Origin: Pseudomonas sp. PDNC002
GTDB taxonomy: Bacteria > Pseudomonadota > Gammaproteobacteria > Pseudomonadales > Pseudomonadaceae
NCBI RefSeq assembly: GCF_016919445.1
Contig: NZ_CP070356.1
Location: forward strand, 3,173,501 to 3,237,500
Reading direction: 5' to 3'
DNA: 64,000 nucleotides
A model generated the notes under the pieces. That model ran no database searches. It was given only the letters and a program-made list of their open reading frames with translations, and was not told where the DNA came from. Both the position numbers and the translations under genes were made by a program. Position 1 is the first letter of the stretch, and every line of letters begins with the position of its first letter. This document shows, piece after piece, positions 8,865 to 17,862 of this stretch.

Positions 8865-10109
8865 TCAGGCGCGCTCGGTCGCCTGCTGCTCGTCGACGTC
8901 GCCTTCGGCCATGCAGGCCGCGGCGGTGAACAGCACGTCGGTGGAGGAGTTCAGCGCGGTCTCGGCCGAGTCCTGGAGGATACCGATGATGAAGCCGACC
9001 GCCACCACCTGCATCGCCACTTCGCTGGAGATGCCGAACAGGCCGCAGGCCAGCGGGATCAGCAGCAGCGAGCCGCCGGCCACGCCGGATGCGCCGCAGG
9101 CGCAGATCGAGGCGACCACGCTGAGCAGGATGGCGGTGGGCAGGTCCACGGCTATCCCTAAGGTGTGTACCGCCGCCAGGGTCAGCACGCTGATGGTGAT
9201 GGCGGCGCCGGCCATGTTGATGGTTGCGCCCAGCGGGATCGACACCGAGTAGGTGTCCTCGTGCAGACCCAGGCGTTCGCACAGCTGCAGGTTGACCGGG
9301 ATGTTGGCCGCCGAGCTGCGGGTGAAGAAGGCGGTGATGCCGCTCTCGCGCAGGCACATCAGCACCAGCGGGTAAGGGTTGCGACGGATCTTGGCGAAGA
9401 CGATCAGCGGGTTGACCACCAGCGCCACGAACAGCATGCAGCCCAGCAGCACGGCCAGCAGATGCAGGTAGCCGAGCAGGGCGTCGAAGCCGGATTCGGC
9501 GATGGTGCCGGCCACCAGGCCGAAGATGCCCAGCGGGGCGAAGGCGATGACGACGCGGACGATCAGGGTGACGCCGTTGGCCATGTCATCCAGCAGGTCG
9601 CGAGTGGTCTGGCGAGCGTGGCGCAGGGCAATACCCAGGCCGATGGCCCAGGCCAGAATGGCGATGAAGTCCGCCTCCAGCAGCGCCTTCACCGGGTTGG
9701 TGGTGACGCTGAACAGCAGCGAACGCAGCACTTCGCCGATGCCACCGGGCGGGGCGAGTTCGCTGCTGGGCGCATGCAGCACCAGGTTCGACGGGAAGGC
9801 GAAGCTGGCGATCACCGCAACTACCGCGGCGGAGAAGGTGCCGATCAGATAGAGCATCAGGATCGGTCGGATGTGGGTGCGCTGGCCCTGCTTGTGGTTG
9901 GCGATGGAGGCCATCACCAGTACCAGCACCAGGACGGGTGCCACGGCCTTCAGCGCGGAGATGAACAGCTTGCCGAGCAGGCCGACCGCCTGCGCGCCTT
10001 GCGGCCAGAGCACGGCGAGGGCGATGCCGCAGAGCATGCCGATGAAGATCCGCAGGACCAGGCTGGTGCCCTTGAGCCGCTGCAGGAGAGTGGGAGAGGG
10101 AAGCGTCAT
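8865..10109 (-). CDS. sstT: Serine/threonine:sodium symporter SstT
   Basis: 414 residues of a dicarboxylate/amino acid:cation symporter (DAACS) fold. Typical blocks are seen: [17 protein letters not shown] at the N-terminus, the serine-rich loop [14 protein letters not shown] near 284, and [17 protein letters not shown] near 310. Length and motifs fit SstT better than GltP or DctA. It imports serine and threonine with sodium. Start ATG at 10109 is the first codon after a purine-rich stretch. Confidence 0.9.
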   Translation of the reverse strand: MTLPSPTLLQRLKGTSLVLRIFIGMLCGIALAVLWPQGAQAVGLLGKLFISALKAVAPVLVLVLVMASIANHKQGQRTHIRPILMLYLIGTFSAAVVAVIASFAFPSNLVLHAPSSELAPPGGIGEVLRSLLFSVTTNPVKALLEADFIAILAWAIGLGIALRHARQTTRDLLDDMANGVTLIVRVVIAFAPLGIFGLVAGTIAESGFDALLGYLHLLAVLLGCMLFVALVVNPLIVFAKIRRNPYPLVLMCLRESGITAFFTRSSAANIPVNLQLCERLGLHEDTYSVSIPLGATINMAGAAITISVLTLAAVHTLGIAVDLPTAILLSVVASICACGASGVAGGSLLLIPLACGLFGISSEVAMQVVAVGFIIGILQDSAETALNSSTDVLFTAAACMAEGDVDEQQATERA

Positions 10110-10313
10110 GACATCGTTCGCTGCGTTGAGTGGGATCGCACCGGAAGCCCGGAAGCGAAAGGGCGCGGATTATGCCGTCTGGAGGCGGCAAATGCGCGGC
10201 TACCCGTCGATTGATCGGTCGAGTTGTGCTTCTTCAGGTGTCAGGTCGCAGTCTGGACGGCTGTGCGTGCGCCGGCATTGATCCATGCCGGTCACGTCGG
10301 AGAAAGCTGGATT

Positions 10314-11150
10314 TCAGCCTAGGTCGGCGAAGGATTCCGGGTCCAGGTCGATACCGGCGACGCGCTGCACGGCGCCGCGCATGGTCACCTGGAAGTCGTC
10401 GTCGACGCGGATGTGCAGCAGCCCACCGGCCAGGTGCAGCTCGATCTGTTCGTCGCACAGGTCTAGCCTGCGCGCCACCGAAGCCGCCGCACAACTGCTG
10501 GTGCCGGAGGACAGCGTGTAGCCGGCGCCGCGCTCCCAGATTTCCACGCGCAGCGCATCGCGGGCTAACCACTGGACGAACTGGACGTTGGTGCGCCGGG
10601 GGAACAGCGGGTGGTTTTCCAGCAATGGGCCGAGGCGGTGGGCCAGCTCGGGGCTGGTCTGTTCGACGAAAACCACGCAGTGCGGGTTGCCCATGGAAAC
10701 GGCGCTGATCTCCAGCGCGAAGCCGTCGATTTCCAGCGGATAGCTCAGCGCCTCGGGGGCATCGACCAGCACCGGAATCCTTGCACAGGCGAACTCGGCG
10801 CGGCCCATGGACACTTCCACGGTGCGGCCTTCATCGGATACCTGGCTGGTGACCGTGCCGCCGGCGGTGACGATGTCGAACGGCTGGTCTGCGACCAATC
10901 CGCAATCCCATAGATAGCGGGAGAAGATGCGCAGGCCGTTGCCGCTCTTCTCCGCTTCCGAGCCGTCCGGGTTGAGGATGCGCAGGCCGAAGGCGCTGTC
11001 GCTGTGATTCGCCAGCAGGATGCCGTCGGAGCCGATGCCGAAGTGGCGGTCGCAGACCCGGCCGATCTGCGCCGGCGTCAGGGCAAAGGGCGCCTTGCCG
11101 GCGTACACCAGATAGTCATTGCCCAGCGCCTGGTATTTCACGAAGTGCAT
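10314..11150 (-). CDS. DapF-like isomerase-fold protein with both catalytic cysteines replaced by serine
   Basis: 278 residues, full length for the diaminopimelate epimerase fold. The two mirror domains and substrate-contact motifs are kept: ALGNDY near 8, IGSDG near 39, NPDGSEAEKSGNGLR at 60-74, GNPHCV near 154, WERGAG near 206 and SSGTSSCA at 214-221. In true DapF the residues at 69 and 215 are the two catalytic cysteines (CGNG and ACGTGA). Here both are serine. It is therefore unlikely to be the housekeeping DapF, which should be elsewhere in the genome. It lies 33 bp downstream of a urea transporter gene. Function unknown; another racemase or dehydratase-type reaction is possible. Confidence 0.8.
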   Translation of the reverse strand: MHFVKYQALGNDYLVYAGKAPFALTPAQIGRVCDRHFGIGSDGILLANHSDSAFGLRILNPDGSEAEKSGNGLRIFSRYLWDCGLVADQPFDIVTAGGTVTSQVSDEGRTVEVSMGRAEFACARIPVLVDAPEALSYPLEIDGFALEISAVSMGNPHCVVFVEQTSPELAHRLGPLLENHPLFPRRTNVQFVQWLARDALRVEIWERGAGYTLSSGTSSCAAASVARRLDLCDEQIELHLAGGLLHIRVDDDFQVTMRGAVQRVAGIDLDPESFADLG

Positions 11151-11183
11151 GGTCGCGGTCCGTCGCCAGTGGAGAGGCCCTGA

Positions 11184-12098
11184 CTATACACGCGGCCCGG
11201 TGCGTTCCGTTCCCTGGCTCAGCAGCGCCTCCAGCACGCGCTGGCCGAGGATCACCAGCCAGCAGGCGAGGATGAACGGCGCGGTGAAGGCGGGCAGGCC
11301 GACCAGCGCGAAGCACGGTTGCAGGAGCACCGCCAGGAGGATGCCGCACAGCGGCGCCAGGGGGCTGCGGAAGCGCAGCGACAGGGCGATACCGGCCAGC
11401 GCACCGTTCAGGCCCAGCAGGCCGGCCTGGGCCGAGGCGGCAGGCAAGTCGAACAGCGGCGCGATGGCCAATGCGCCCGCGGCACCGACCAGCGCCCAGA
11501 ACGCGGCGCGACGATCCGCCAGCAGCAGGCCGAGGGCGATGGTCAGGCCGGCGAGCGGTTCTCCGAGGAAGATCACCTCGCCGAAGCCCAGGGTCGTCGA
11601 GTCCAGCAATGGATTCACCGTGCCGCAGGACAGGCAGGCGGTCGCGGCCGCTGGCGCGAAGCCAAGGGCCTTGCCCAGCGCCACCGACACCCAGCCCAGC
11701 AGCACGAAGGCCGAGGTATAGGCGGGCAGGCCGAAGCGCTGGCGTGACTGCCGCAACAGCACGGCCTGCACCGCCACCGAGGTGAGGATGGCAGCGATGG
11801 TCAGCATCACCAGCCCCAGCGACCACTGGAACACGAAGGGCAGCAGCAGGCCGATGAGTATCGGGCTGTAGTCGTGCAGGCCGGCGTCGATGTCCGCTTG
11901 CGGCTCGCGCACGAAGCGCGCGGTGAGCGGGCCGAGCAGGGCGCCCAGCAAGGCGCCGGGCAGCAGCTGCGGTGCGGACCAGGCGATGGTCAGCAGGAGG
12001 ATCAGGCCGAAGCGTGCGTCAGCCTGCAGGTAGATCTGACCGAAGCCGATCAGCCGGGCGCGGAGCTGATGTTTCCAGGAAAGGGGATTCAGGTGCAT
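11184..12098 (-). CDS. Urea transporter family protein
   Basis: 304 residues, almost all hydrophobic. It shows the internal duplication typical of urea channels: LLIGLLLPFVF and GLLGLNGALAGIALSL mark the two pore helices, and PAYTSAFVLLGW / PAFTAPFILACW mark the matching repeats. GFGQIYLQ near residue 18 is also a family motif. It would let urea cross the inner membrane. No urease genes are visible in the window. The DapF-like gene follows on the same strand and may share a transcript. Confidence 0.85.
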   Translation of the reverse strand: MHLNPLSWKHQLRARLIGFGQIYLQADARFGLILLLTIAWSAPQLLPGALLGALLGPLTARFVREPQADIDAGLHDYSPILIGLLLPFVFQWSLGLVMLTIAAILTSVAVQAVLLRQSRQRFGLPAYTSAFVLLGWVSVALGKALGFAPAAATACLSCGTVNPLLDSTTLGFGEVIFLGEPLAGLTIALGLLLADRRAAFWALVGAAGALAIAPLFDLPAASAQAGLLGLNGALAGIALSLRFRSPLAPLCGILLAVLLQPCFALVGLPAFTAPFILACWLVILGQRVLEALLSQGTERTGPRV

Positions 12099-12662
12099 GT
12101 GGGTACAGGGCAGGTTAAGTGGGGCTCCGCAGCGCTTCGGTAGGTGTGGGGCATCGAGGCCCCATCGACGAGCAGTGCGTGAGCATTCTGTGACGCCGCC
12201 ATACGGGACCGCGCCACGGGGTTGGAAAAAGAAAAGAGGCTGCCGGCGGGATCGCCGCCAACAGCCTCAAAGTTCCATGGCCAGCATTGGGAGTTGCTGC
12301 GTGGGGGCCATGGACCGACAAGCATTTGGTGCTCAAGCATTCAATATCAAGGTCAAACCCGGACGGACGGGGACGCGGCCCCGTATTCCCGGCCCCGTCC
12401 GTCCGGGAGTGACTCGGTGCGGAGGCACGCGCGTTGGCGTGGCTCCTGAACTCGGTGTTTCTTCTGGCAGCCTGCTTTCCCTCACCCCAGCCCTCTCCCA
12501 GGGGGAGAGGGGGCAGATCGGTGTGGCTGTCAGGTTGGTGCTGTCCGGTAAGTCCGCGCAGCACCGTTATTTCAATGAGCGCCTTATCCTGCCGTCGCTC
12601 CGGACGGCCCCCTCTCCCTCCGGGAGAGGGCTGGGGTGAGGGCGCTCTTGTCGTTTTAAAAG
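12099..12662. repeat. Gene-free gap holding a REP doublet (REPIN) and other palindromes
   Basis: No credible gene is seen. It holds a hairpin at about 12235-12268 (GAGGCTG ... CAGCCTC) and a GC-rich palindrome at about 12361-12406. A REP doublet spans 12479-12642: CCCTCACCCCAGCCCTCTCC on the left and its inverted copy (GGGAGAGGGCTGGGGTGAGG) on the right, about 100 bp apart. The doublet matches the outer ends of the array at 20469-20932. No RAYT transposase is in the window. Confidence 0.8.
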
Positions 12663-14093
12663 TTAAGCCTGCAACGCCGGCGCCACCGTCTCGATCCGCA
12701 GCATGTTGGTACTACCCGGCTGCCCGAACGGCACGCCGGCAGTGATCACCACGGTGTCGCCACGGCGCGCCATGCGCTGGGCCAGGGCGATGTCCAGGGC
12801 GGTAGAGCAAATCTCGTCGACGTGGGCGAGTTGCGCGTTGACCACCGAATGGACGCCCCAGGCCACGGTCAGGCGGCGGGCGGATTTCAGTTGCGGCGTG
12901 AGGCTGAGGATCGGTGCCTTGGGCCGCTCGCGGGAGGCGCGCAGGGTCGAGGCACCGGACTCGGTGTAGTTCACCAGCACGGCCACCGGCAGGATGCGGC
13001 TGATCCGGCGGATCGCGCAGCTGATGGCGTCGGAGACGGTGGCGTCCGGCTCCGGGCGGTTGATCTCCAGCGTCGCCTGGTAATCCGGTTCGGCTTCGAC
13101 CTGGCGGATGATCTTCGCCATCATCTCCACCGCTTCACGCGGGTACTGGCCCGAGGCGCTCTCGGCGCTGAGCATCACGCAGTCGGCGCCTTCGCTCACG
13201 GCGTTGGCGACGTCGGTCACTTCGGCGCGGGTCGGCGCCGGGGAGAAGCGCATGGATTCGAGCATCTGGGTCGCCACCACCACCGGGCGGCCGAGCTGGC
13301 GGCAGACCTGGATGATGCGCTTCTGGATACCCGGCACGCTTTCGGCCGGCATCTCCACGCCAAGGTCGCCACGGGCGACCATGATCGCGTCGGACAGGCG
13401 AGCGATGGCTTCGATGGACTGCACCGCCGAAGGCTTCTCGATCTTGGCCATGAGGAACGCTTTGTCGCCGATCAGCGCGCGGGCTTCCTCGATATCTTCG
13501 GGACGCTGCACGAAGGACAGCGCCACCCAGTCCACGCCCAGCTCCAGGCCGAACGTAAGATCTCGGCGGTCCTTGGCGGTCAGCGGGCTGAGCTTGAGCA
13601 CCGCTTCCGGGACGTTGACCCCCTTGCGGTCGGACAGCTCGCCGCTGTTCATCACGCGGGTCTCGATGGCATCGCTGTGGGCGTTGAGCACCTGCAGACG
13701 AATCTTGCCGTCGTCCAGCAGCAGGCTCATGCCCGGTTCCAGCGCCTGGATGATTTCCGGATGGGGCAGCATGACGCGCTGGGCATCGCCCGGTGCGTCG
13801 TTGAGGTCGAGGGTGAAGGTCTGGCCCTTCTCCAACTGGACGGCGCCATCAGCGAAACGGCCCACGCGCAGCTTCGGCCCTTGCAGGTCCATGAGGATGC
13901 CGATGGGGTAGTTCAGCTCGGTTTCCACTTCGCGTACCCAGGCGAAACGCTGGGCGTGGTCGGCGTACTCGCCGTGGCTGAAGTTCAGGCGGAACAGGTT
14001 GGCGCCGGCTTCCACCAATGCGCGGATGTCGTCGCGGCTTTTGATCGCCGGGCCCAGGGTCGCCAGAATCTTTACTTTTTTATCCGGAGTCAT
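12663..14093 (-). CDS. pykF: Pyruvate kinase (glyoxylate-cluster paralogue)
   Basis: 476 residues, full length. The N-terminus KVKILATLGPAIKSRDDI, the barrel motif IGILMDLQGPKLRVG, the catalytic-lysine region FLMAKIEKPSAV and the metal site MVARGDLGVEMP mark a type II pyruvate kinase. It converts phosphoenolpyruvate and ADP to pyruvate and ATP. In Pseudomonas this copy ends the gcl-hyi-glxR-ttuD-pykF set, taking glycerate-derived carbon to pyruvate. The inverted-repeat element at 14097-14363 ends only 3 bp before its ATG and so supplies its leader. Ribosome binding there looks weak (GAGCCTGATT). Confidence 0.93.
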   Translation of the reverse strand: MTPDKKVKILATLGPAIKSRDDIRALVEAGANLFRLNFSHGEYADHAQRFAWVREVETELNYPIGILMDLQGPKLRVGRFADGAVQLEKGQTFTLDLNDAPGDAQRVMLPHPEIIQALEPGMSLLLDDGKIRLQVLNAHSDAIETRVMNSGELSDRKGVNVPEAVLKLSPLTAKDRRDLTFGLELGVDWVALSFVQRPEDIEEARALIGDKAFLMAKIEKPSAVQSIEAIARLSDAIMVARGDLGVEMPAESVPGIQKRIIQVCRQLGRPVVVATQMLESMRFSPAPTRAEVTDVANAVSEGADCVMLSAESASGQYPREAVEMMAKIIRQVEAEPDYQATLEINRPEPDATVSDAISCAIRRISRILPVAVLVNYTESGASTLRASRERPKAPILSLTPQLKSARRLTVAWGVHSVVNAQLAHVDEICSTALDIALAQRMARRGDTVVITAGVPFGQPGSTNMLRIETVAPALQA

Positions 14094-14096
14094 AAT

Positions 14097-14363
14097 CAGG
14101 CTCGAATCAGGTGATTTCGTGGCCGCGTTGCTGGGTCAGCGTTCGCCAGGCTAGACGCGGAATGCAGCTAATGGTGTTCCCTTTGCAAATTCCGCAACGA
14201 CGCATGGCGAACGCTGACACGCAACCCGAAGGGACGGGGCCAGCTTGTCGCAGTGCAGCGTTGCTCGTCGGTCATTTGGAATCACCAAATCTCTCTCCTC
14301 GCGCCTCGCCCTGCGACAAGCTGGCCTCCGTCGCGGTCGACGAAATCACCTGATTCGAGCCTG
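14097..14363. mobile_element. 267-bp MITE-like element with 24-bp perfect terminal inverted repeats
   Basis: The ends 14097-14120 and 14340-14363 are exact reverse complements (CAGGCTCGAATCAGGTGATT... at the left). Two perfect inner inverted repeats fold inside it: 14135-14148 with 14205-14218 (GTCAGCGTTCGCCA), and 14238-14253 with 14311-14326 (GGCCAGCTTGTCGCAG). No transposase is encoded. It sits between ttuD and pykF, supplies the ttuD stop codon and abuts the pykF start. No clear target duplication is visible. A non-mobile structured intergenic repeat remains possible. Confidence 0.65.
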
Positions 14364-15627
14364 CATTCTCGAGGACCAGGATGGCGCGGAAGTCGTTGAC
14401 GTTGGTACGGGTAGGCTTGGTGATCACCAGGTCGCCCAGTTCGGCGAAGAAGCCATAGCCGTTGTTGTTGTCGAGCTCGTGCAGCGGATTCAGACCGGCC
14501 TTGAGGGCGCGGCTATAGCTGCACGGACTCATCAGGGCACCGGCGTTGCTTTCCATGCCGTCGATGCCGTCGGTGTCCCCCGCCAGGGCCCAGATGTTCG
14601 GTTCACCTTTCAGGTCGGCGGTGAGGCTGAGGAGAAACTCGGCATTGCGTCCGCCGCGGCCATTGCCGCGCACGGTCACGGTGGTCTCGCCACCGGAGAG
14701 GATCAGGCACGGCGCCTTCAGCGGCTGGCCGTACTTGCGAACCTGCCGGGCGATGCCGGCGTGGACCTTGGCCACTTCGCGGGACTCGCCTTCCAGGTCG
14801 CCCAGGATCAGCGTGGGGATGCCAGCGGCTTCGGCCTTGGCAGCCACCGCGTCGAGGGCATGCTGGGGCGTGGCGATCAGCTTGAAGTGGCTGCGCGACA
14901 GGCATTCGTCGCCGGGCTTTACCGTTTCCGAACGCGGGTCCTCCAGCCAGGCGCGCACATTCGCCGGGACGTCGATGGCGTAGCGCTTGAGGATCGCCAG
15001 GGCGTCGGCGGAGGTAGTCGGGTCGCCCACGGTGGGACCGGAGGCGATCACCGTGGCCTCGTCGCCGGGCACGTCGGAAATCGCGTAGGTGTATACGCTG
15101 GCCGGCCAGCAGGCGCGGGCCAGGCGGCCGCCCTTGATGGCGGAGAGGTGCTTGCGCACGCAGTTCATTTCGCCGATGGCGGCGCCGGATTTCAGCAGGG
15201 CCTTGTTCACGCTGCGCTTGTCGTTGAGGCTGATGCCTTCGGCCGGCAGGGCGAGCAGGGCGGAACCGCCGCCGGAGAGCAGGAAGATCACCCGGTCGCT
15301 CTCGCTCAGGCCGCTGATCAGCTCCAGCACGCGACGGGCAACACGTTCGCCGGCGTCGTCCGGTACCGGGTGCGAGGCTTCCACCACTTCGATGCTGCGG
15401 CACTGCGCGCCGTAGCCGTAGGGCGCGACTACCAGGCCTTCGACCTGGCCGTTCCAGTGTTGCTCGGCGACTTCGGCCATGGCCCCGGCGGCCTTGCCGG
15501 CGCCGATGACGATGGTGCGGCCACCTCTATCGGTGGGCAGGTGCTGCGCCAGTACCTGGGCCGGATGCGCGGCGGCAATGGCAGTGTCGAACAGCTCGCG
15601 CAGGAAGGCGCGTGGGTCCAGGCTCAT
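14272..15627 (-). CDS. ttuD: Hydroxypyruvate reductase/glycerate kinase family protein TtuD
   Basis: 451 residues from the ATG at 15627, preceded by GGGAGCC; an upstream ATG at 15663 is disfavoured. The MOFRL/DUF4147 fold is seen: VIGAGKAAGAMAE near 51, ILSGGETTVTVRGNGRGG near 315 and ALAGDTDGIDG near 347. Known members act on glycerate or hydroxypyruvate in this pathway. The normal product should end soon after FRAILVLE. Here the frame runs on for about 25 residues into the 14097-14363 element, giving a foreign tail. The enzyme core is complete, so activity is probably kept. Confidence 0.88.
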   Translation of the reverse strand: MSLDPRAFLRELFDTAIAAAHPAQVLAQHLPTDRGGRTIVIGAGKAAGAMAEVAEQHWNGQVEGLVVAPYGYGAQCRSIEVVEASHPVPDDAGERVARRVLELISGLSESDRVIFLLSGGGSALLALPAEGISLNDKRSVNKALLKSGAAIGEMNCVRKHLSAIKGGRLARACWPASVYTYAISDVPGDEATVIASGPTVGDPTTSADALAILKRYAIDVPANVRAWLEDPRSETVKPGDECLSRSHFKLIATPQHALDAVAAKAEAAGIPTLILGDLEGESREVAKVHAGIARQVRKYGQPLKAPCLILSGGETTVTVRGNGRGGRNAEFLLSLTADLKGEPNIWALAGDTDGIDGMESNAGALMSPCSYSRALKAGLNPLHELDNNNGYGFFAELGDLVITKPTRTNVNDFRAILVLENAGSNQVISSTATEASLSQGEARGERFGDSK

Positions 15628-15810
15628 GACAGGCTCCCGTGATTCTTGTTGTGGTGTATCCATGGCTCAATCTCCTTGGCAAAGGAGACTCAGCGATGGA
15701 TTCGAACGCCCCGGCCGGCAAGGCCGTGATTCCCACCGGCCGGGTGTTCGAGTCGCTTTGCAGCATGGCGGGCGACGCCACTCCCATAACCTCGCCCGTC
15801 ACCTTGCTCC

Positions 15811-15893
15811 GTGGCGGATAACGCCGTTGGCGTTATGCGCCCTACGTTGGAGTTCTTCGTAGGGCGCATAAAGCGGAACGCTTTATCCGCCGC
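15811..15893. repeat. REP-like palindrome between ttuD and glxR
   Basis: GGCGGATAACG at the left pairs with CGCTTTATCCGCC at the right, and GCGCCCTACG with CGTAGGGCGC inside. This is a nested palindrome of the Pseudomonas REP type in the ~270-bp gap between the ttuD start and the glxR stop. The rest of that gap shows no gene. It could act as an mRNA-stabilising or attenuating hairpin in the operon. Confidence 0.75.
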
Positions 15894-15896
15894 CTC

Positions 15897-16787
15897 TCAA
15901 TCCTTGCGGATAGAGAAGTTGGCCATGTGCTCCAGGCCCTTGATCAGGCCGGAGTGGTCCCAGTTGCTGCCGCCGATGGCCGCGCAGGTGCTGAACACTT
16001 GCTGGGCGTTGGCGGTGTTGGGCAGGTTCAGGCCCAGTTCGCGCGCGCCGGCCAGGGCCAGGTTGAGGTCTTTCTGGTGCAGGCTGATGCGGAAGCCCGG
16101 ATCGAAGGTGCCCTTGACCATGCGATCGCCGTGCACTTCGAGGATGCGCGAGGAGGCGAAGCCACCCATCAGCGCTTCACGCACCTTGGCCGGGTCCGCG
16201 CCATTCTTGGCGGCGAACAGCAGGGCTTCGGCGACGGCCTGGATGTTCAGCGCGACGATGATCTGGTTGGCCACCTTGGCGGTCTGGCCATCGCCATTGC
16301 CGCCGACGCGGGTGATGTTCTTGCCCATGGCCTGGAACAGCGGCAGGGCGCGTTCGAAGGTGTTCGGGCAGCCGCCGACCATGATGCTCAGGGACGCGGC
16401 CTTGGCGCCGACTTCACCGCCGGACACCGGGGCGTCCAGGTACTGCGCGCCAGTGGCCTTGATCTTCTCGGCGAAGGTCTTGGTGGCGGTGGGGGAGATC
16501 GAGCTCATGTCGATCACCACCTTGTTCGGGCCCACGCCTTCGGCGATGCCGTCCTTGCGGAACAGCACGTCTTCGACCTGCGGGGTGTCCGGGACCATCA
16601 CGATGATGAACTCGGCTTCCTGGGCGACTTCCTTCGGGTTGGCCAGGCCGATGGCGCCGGCTTCGACCAGAGCGGCAGGCGCTGCGTCGTGGTGGGTGGA
16701 AACGAAGATCTGGTGACCGGCTTTCTGCAGGTTCTGCGCCATGGGCAGGCCCATGATGCCGGTGCCGATGAATCCGATTTTGGCCAT
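15897..16787 (-). CDS. glxR: Tartronate semialdehyde reductase
   Basis: 296 residues. The N-terminal Rossmann motif GFIGTGIMGLPMAQNL binds NAD(P)H. DAPVSGGEVGAKAASLSIMVGG near residue 118 is the beta-hydroxyacid dehydrogenase substrate motif, and GNGDGQTAKVANQ near 163 carries the catalytic lysine. It reduces tartronate semialdehyde to D-glycerate, after Gcl and before TtuD. CAGGAGAAT precedes the ATG. Neighbours on both sides are pathway partners, which supports GlxR over other family members. Confidence 0.94.
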   Translation of the reverse strand: MAKIGFIGTGIMGLPMAQNLQKAGHQIFVSTHHDAAPAALVEAGAIGLANPKEVAQEAEFIIVMVPDTPQVEDVLFRKDGIAEGVGPNKVVIDMSSISPTATKTFAEKIKATGAQYLDAPVSGGEVGAKAASLSIMVGGCPNTFERALPLFQAMGKNITRVGGNGDGQTAKVANQIIVALNIQAVAEALLFAAKNGADPAKVREALMGGFASSRILEVHGDRMVKGTFDPGFRISLHQKDLNLALAGARELGLNLPNTANAQQVFSTCAAIGGSNWDHSGLIKGLEHMANFSIRKD

Positions 16788-16963
16788 GAGGAATTCTCCT
16801 GGTTGTTCTTGTGAGGCTGGCTGGCGCGGTGCGTACCCACCGCGCCAGCGAGTGGATTGCTACGGGTTTGGCATCAGCCGGATGGCTAGGCGGGGCGCCG
16901 AAGACAGTGCTCTTGCACGGCGAGGCGATCCAACGACGTCATGCGGCCGAGGACAAATCCGTA

Positions 16964-17746
16964 TCAGATGACGTTGTGGCTCTTCAGCCAGCCGAGGCCG
17001 GCTTCGGTGGTGGTCTTGGGCTTGTATTCGCAGCCGACCCAGCCGCGGTAACCGACGCGGTCCAGGTGGTCGAACAGGAAGCGGTAGTTGATCTCGCCGG
17101 TACCCGGCTCGTGGCGGCCGGGGTTGTCGGCCAACTGCACGTGGTTGATCGAGGCGAGGTTCTTCTCGATGGTCCGCGCCAGGTCACCTTCCATGATCTG
17201 CATGTGGTAGATGTCGTACTGCAGGAACAGGTTGGCGCTGCCGACCTTCTCGCGGATGTCCTGGGCCTGCTTGGTGGTCTGCAGGTAGAAGCCGGGAATG
17301 TCGATGGTGTTGATCATTTCCATGACCAGCTTGATGCCCGCGGCTTCGAGCTTGCCGGCCGCGTACTCCAGGTTGTTCAGGAAGGTGTTCTCGATGGTCG
17401 CGCAGTCATAGCCCTGCGGACGGATGCCGGCCAGGCAGTTGACCTGGGTGTTGCCCAGGACCTTGGCGTAGGCGATGGCCTTGTCGACACCGGTGCGGAA
17501 TTCCTCGACGCGGTCCGGGTGGCAGGCGATGCCGCGCTCGCCTTTCGACCAATCGCCCGCCGGAAGGTTGAACAGCACTTGCTCGAGCTTGTTGGCGTCC
17601 AGGCGGGCCTTGATCACCTCGGCCTCGACGTCATACGGGAAGAGGTACTCGACACCGCTGAAACCGGCGCGTGCGGCGGCGTCGAAGCGGTCGAGGAAGT
17701 CCACCTCGGTGAACAGCATGGACAGGTTGGCGCAGAAACGGGGCAT
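16964..17746 (-). CDS. hyi: Hydroxypyruvate isomerase
   Basis: 260 residues from the ATG at 17746, with AAGGAGTC just upstream. The xylose-isomerase-like barrel pattern is clear: PRFCANLSMLFTE at the start, FSGVEYLFPYD near 28, and metal-ligand regions around LVMEMINTID, LQYDIYHMQ and GWVGCEYKP. It interconverts hydroxypyruvate and tartronate semialdehyde. It lies downstream of gcl in the same operon with a 116-bp gap that contains a worn REP-like palindrome (about 17780-17829). Confidence 0.94.
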   Translation of the reverse strand: MPRFCANLSMLFTEVDFLDRFDAAARAGFSGVEYLFPYDVEAEVIKARLDANKLEQVLFNLPAGDWSKGERGIACHPDRVEEFRTGVDKAIAYAKVLGNTQVNCLAGIRPQGYDCATIENTFLNNLEYAAGKLEAAGIKLVMEMINTIDIPGFYLQTTKQAQDIREKVGSANLFLQYDIYHMQIMEGDLARTIEKNLASINHVQLADNPGRHEPGTGEINYRFLFDHLDRVGYRGWVGCEYKPKTTTEAGLGWLKSHNVI

Positions 17747-17862
17747 TGTTTGACTCCTTGATGGCATGTCGCACGAACAGCCCCCTCTCCCTTCGGAGCG
17801 GGGCGCGCAGCCAGGGTTGGGGAGAGGGCGTCACCGCGCGCTCCCGAGTTCGGTCCAGCTAA

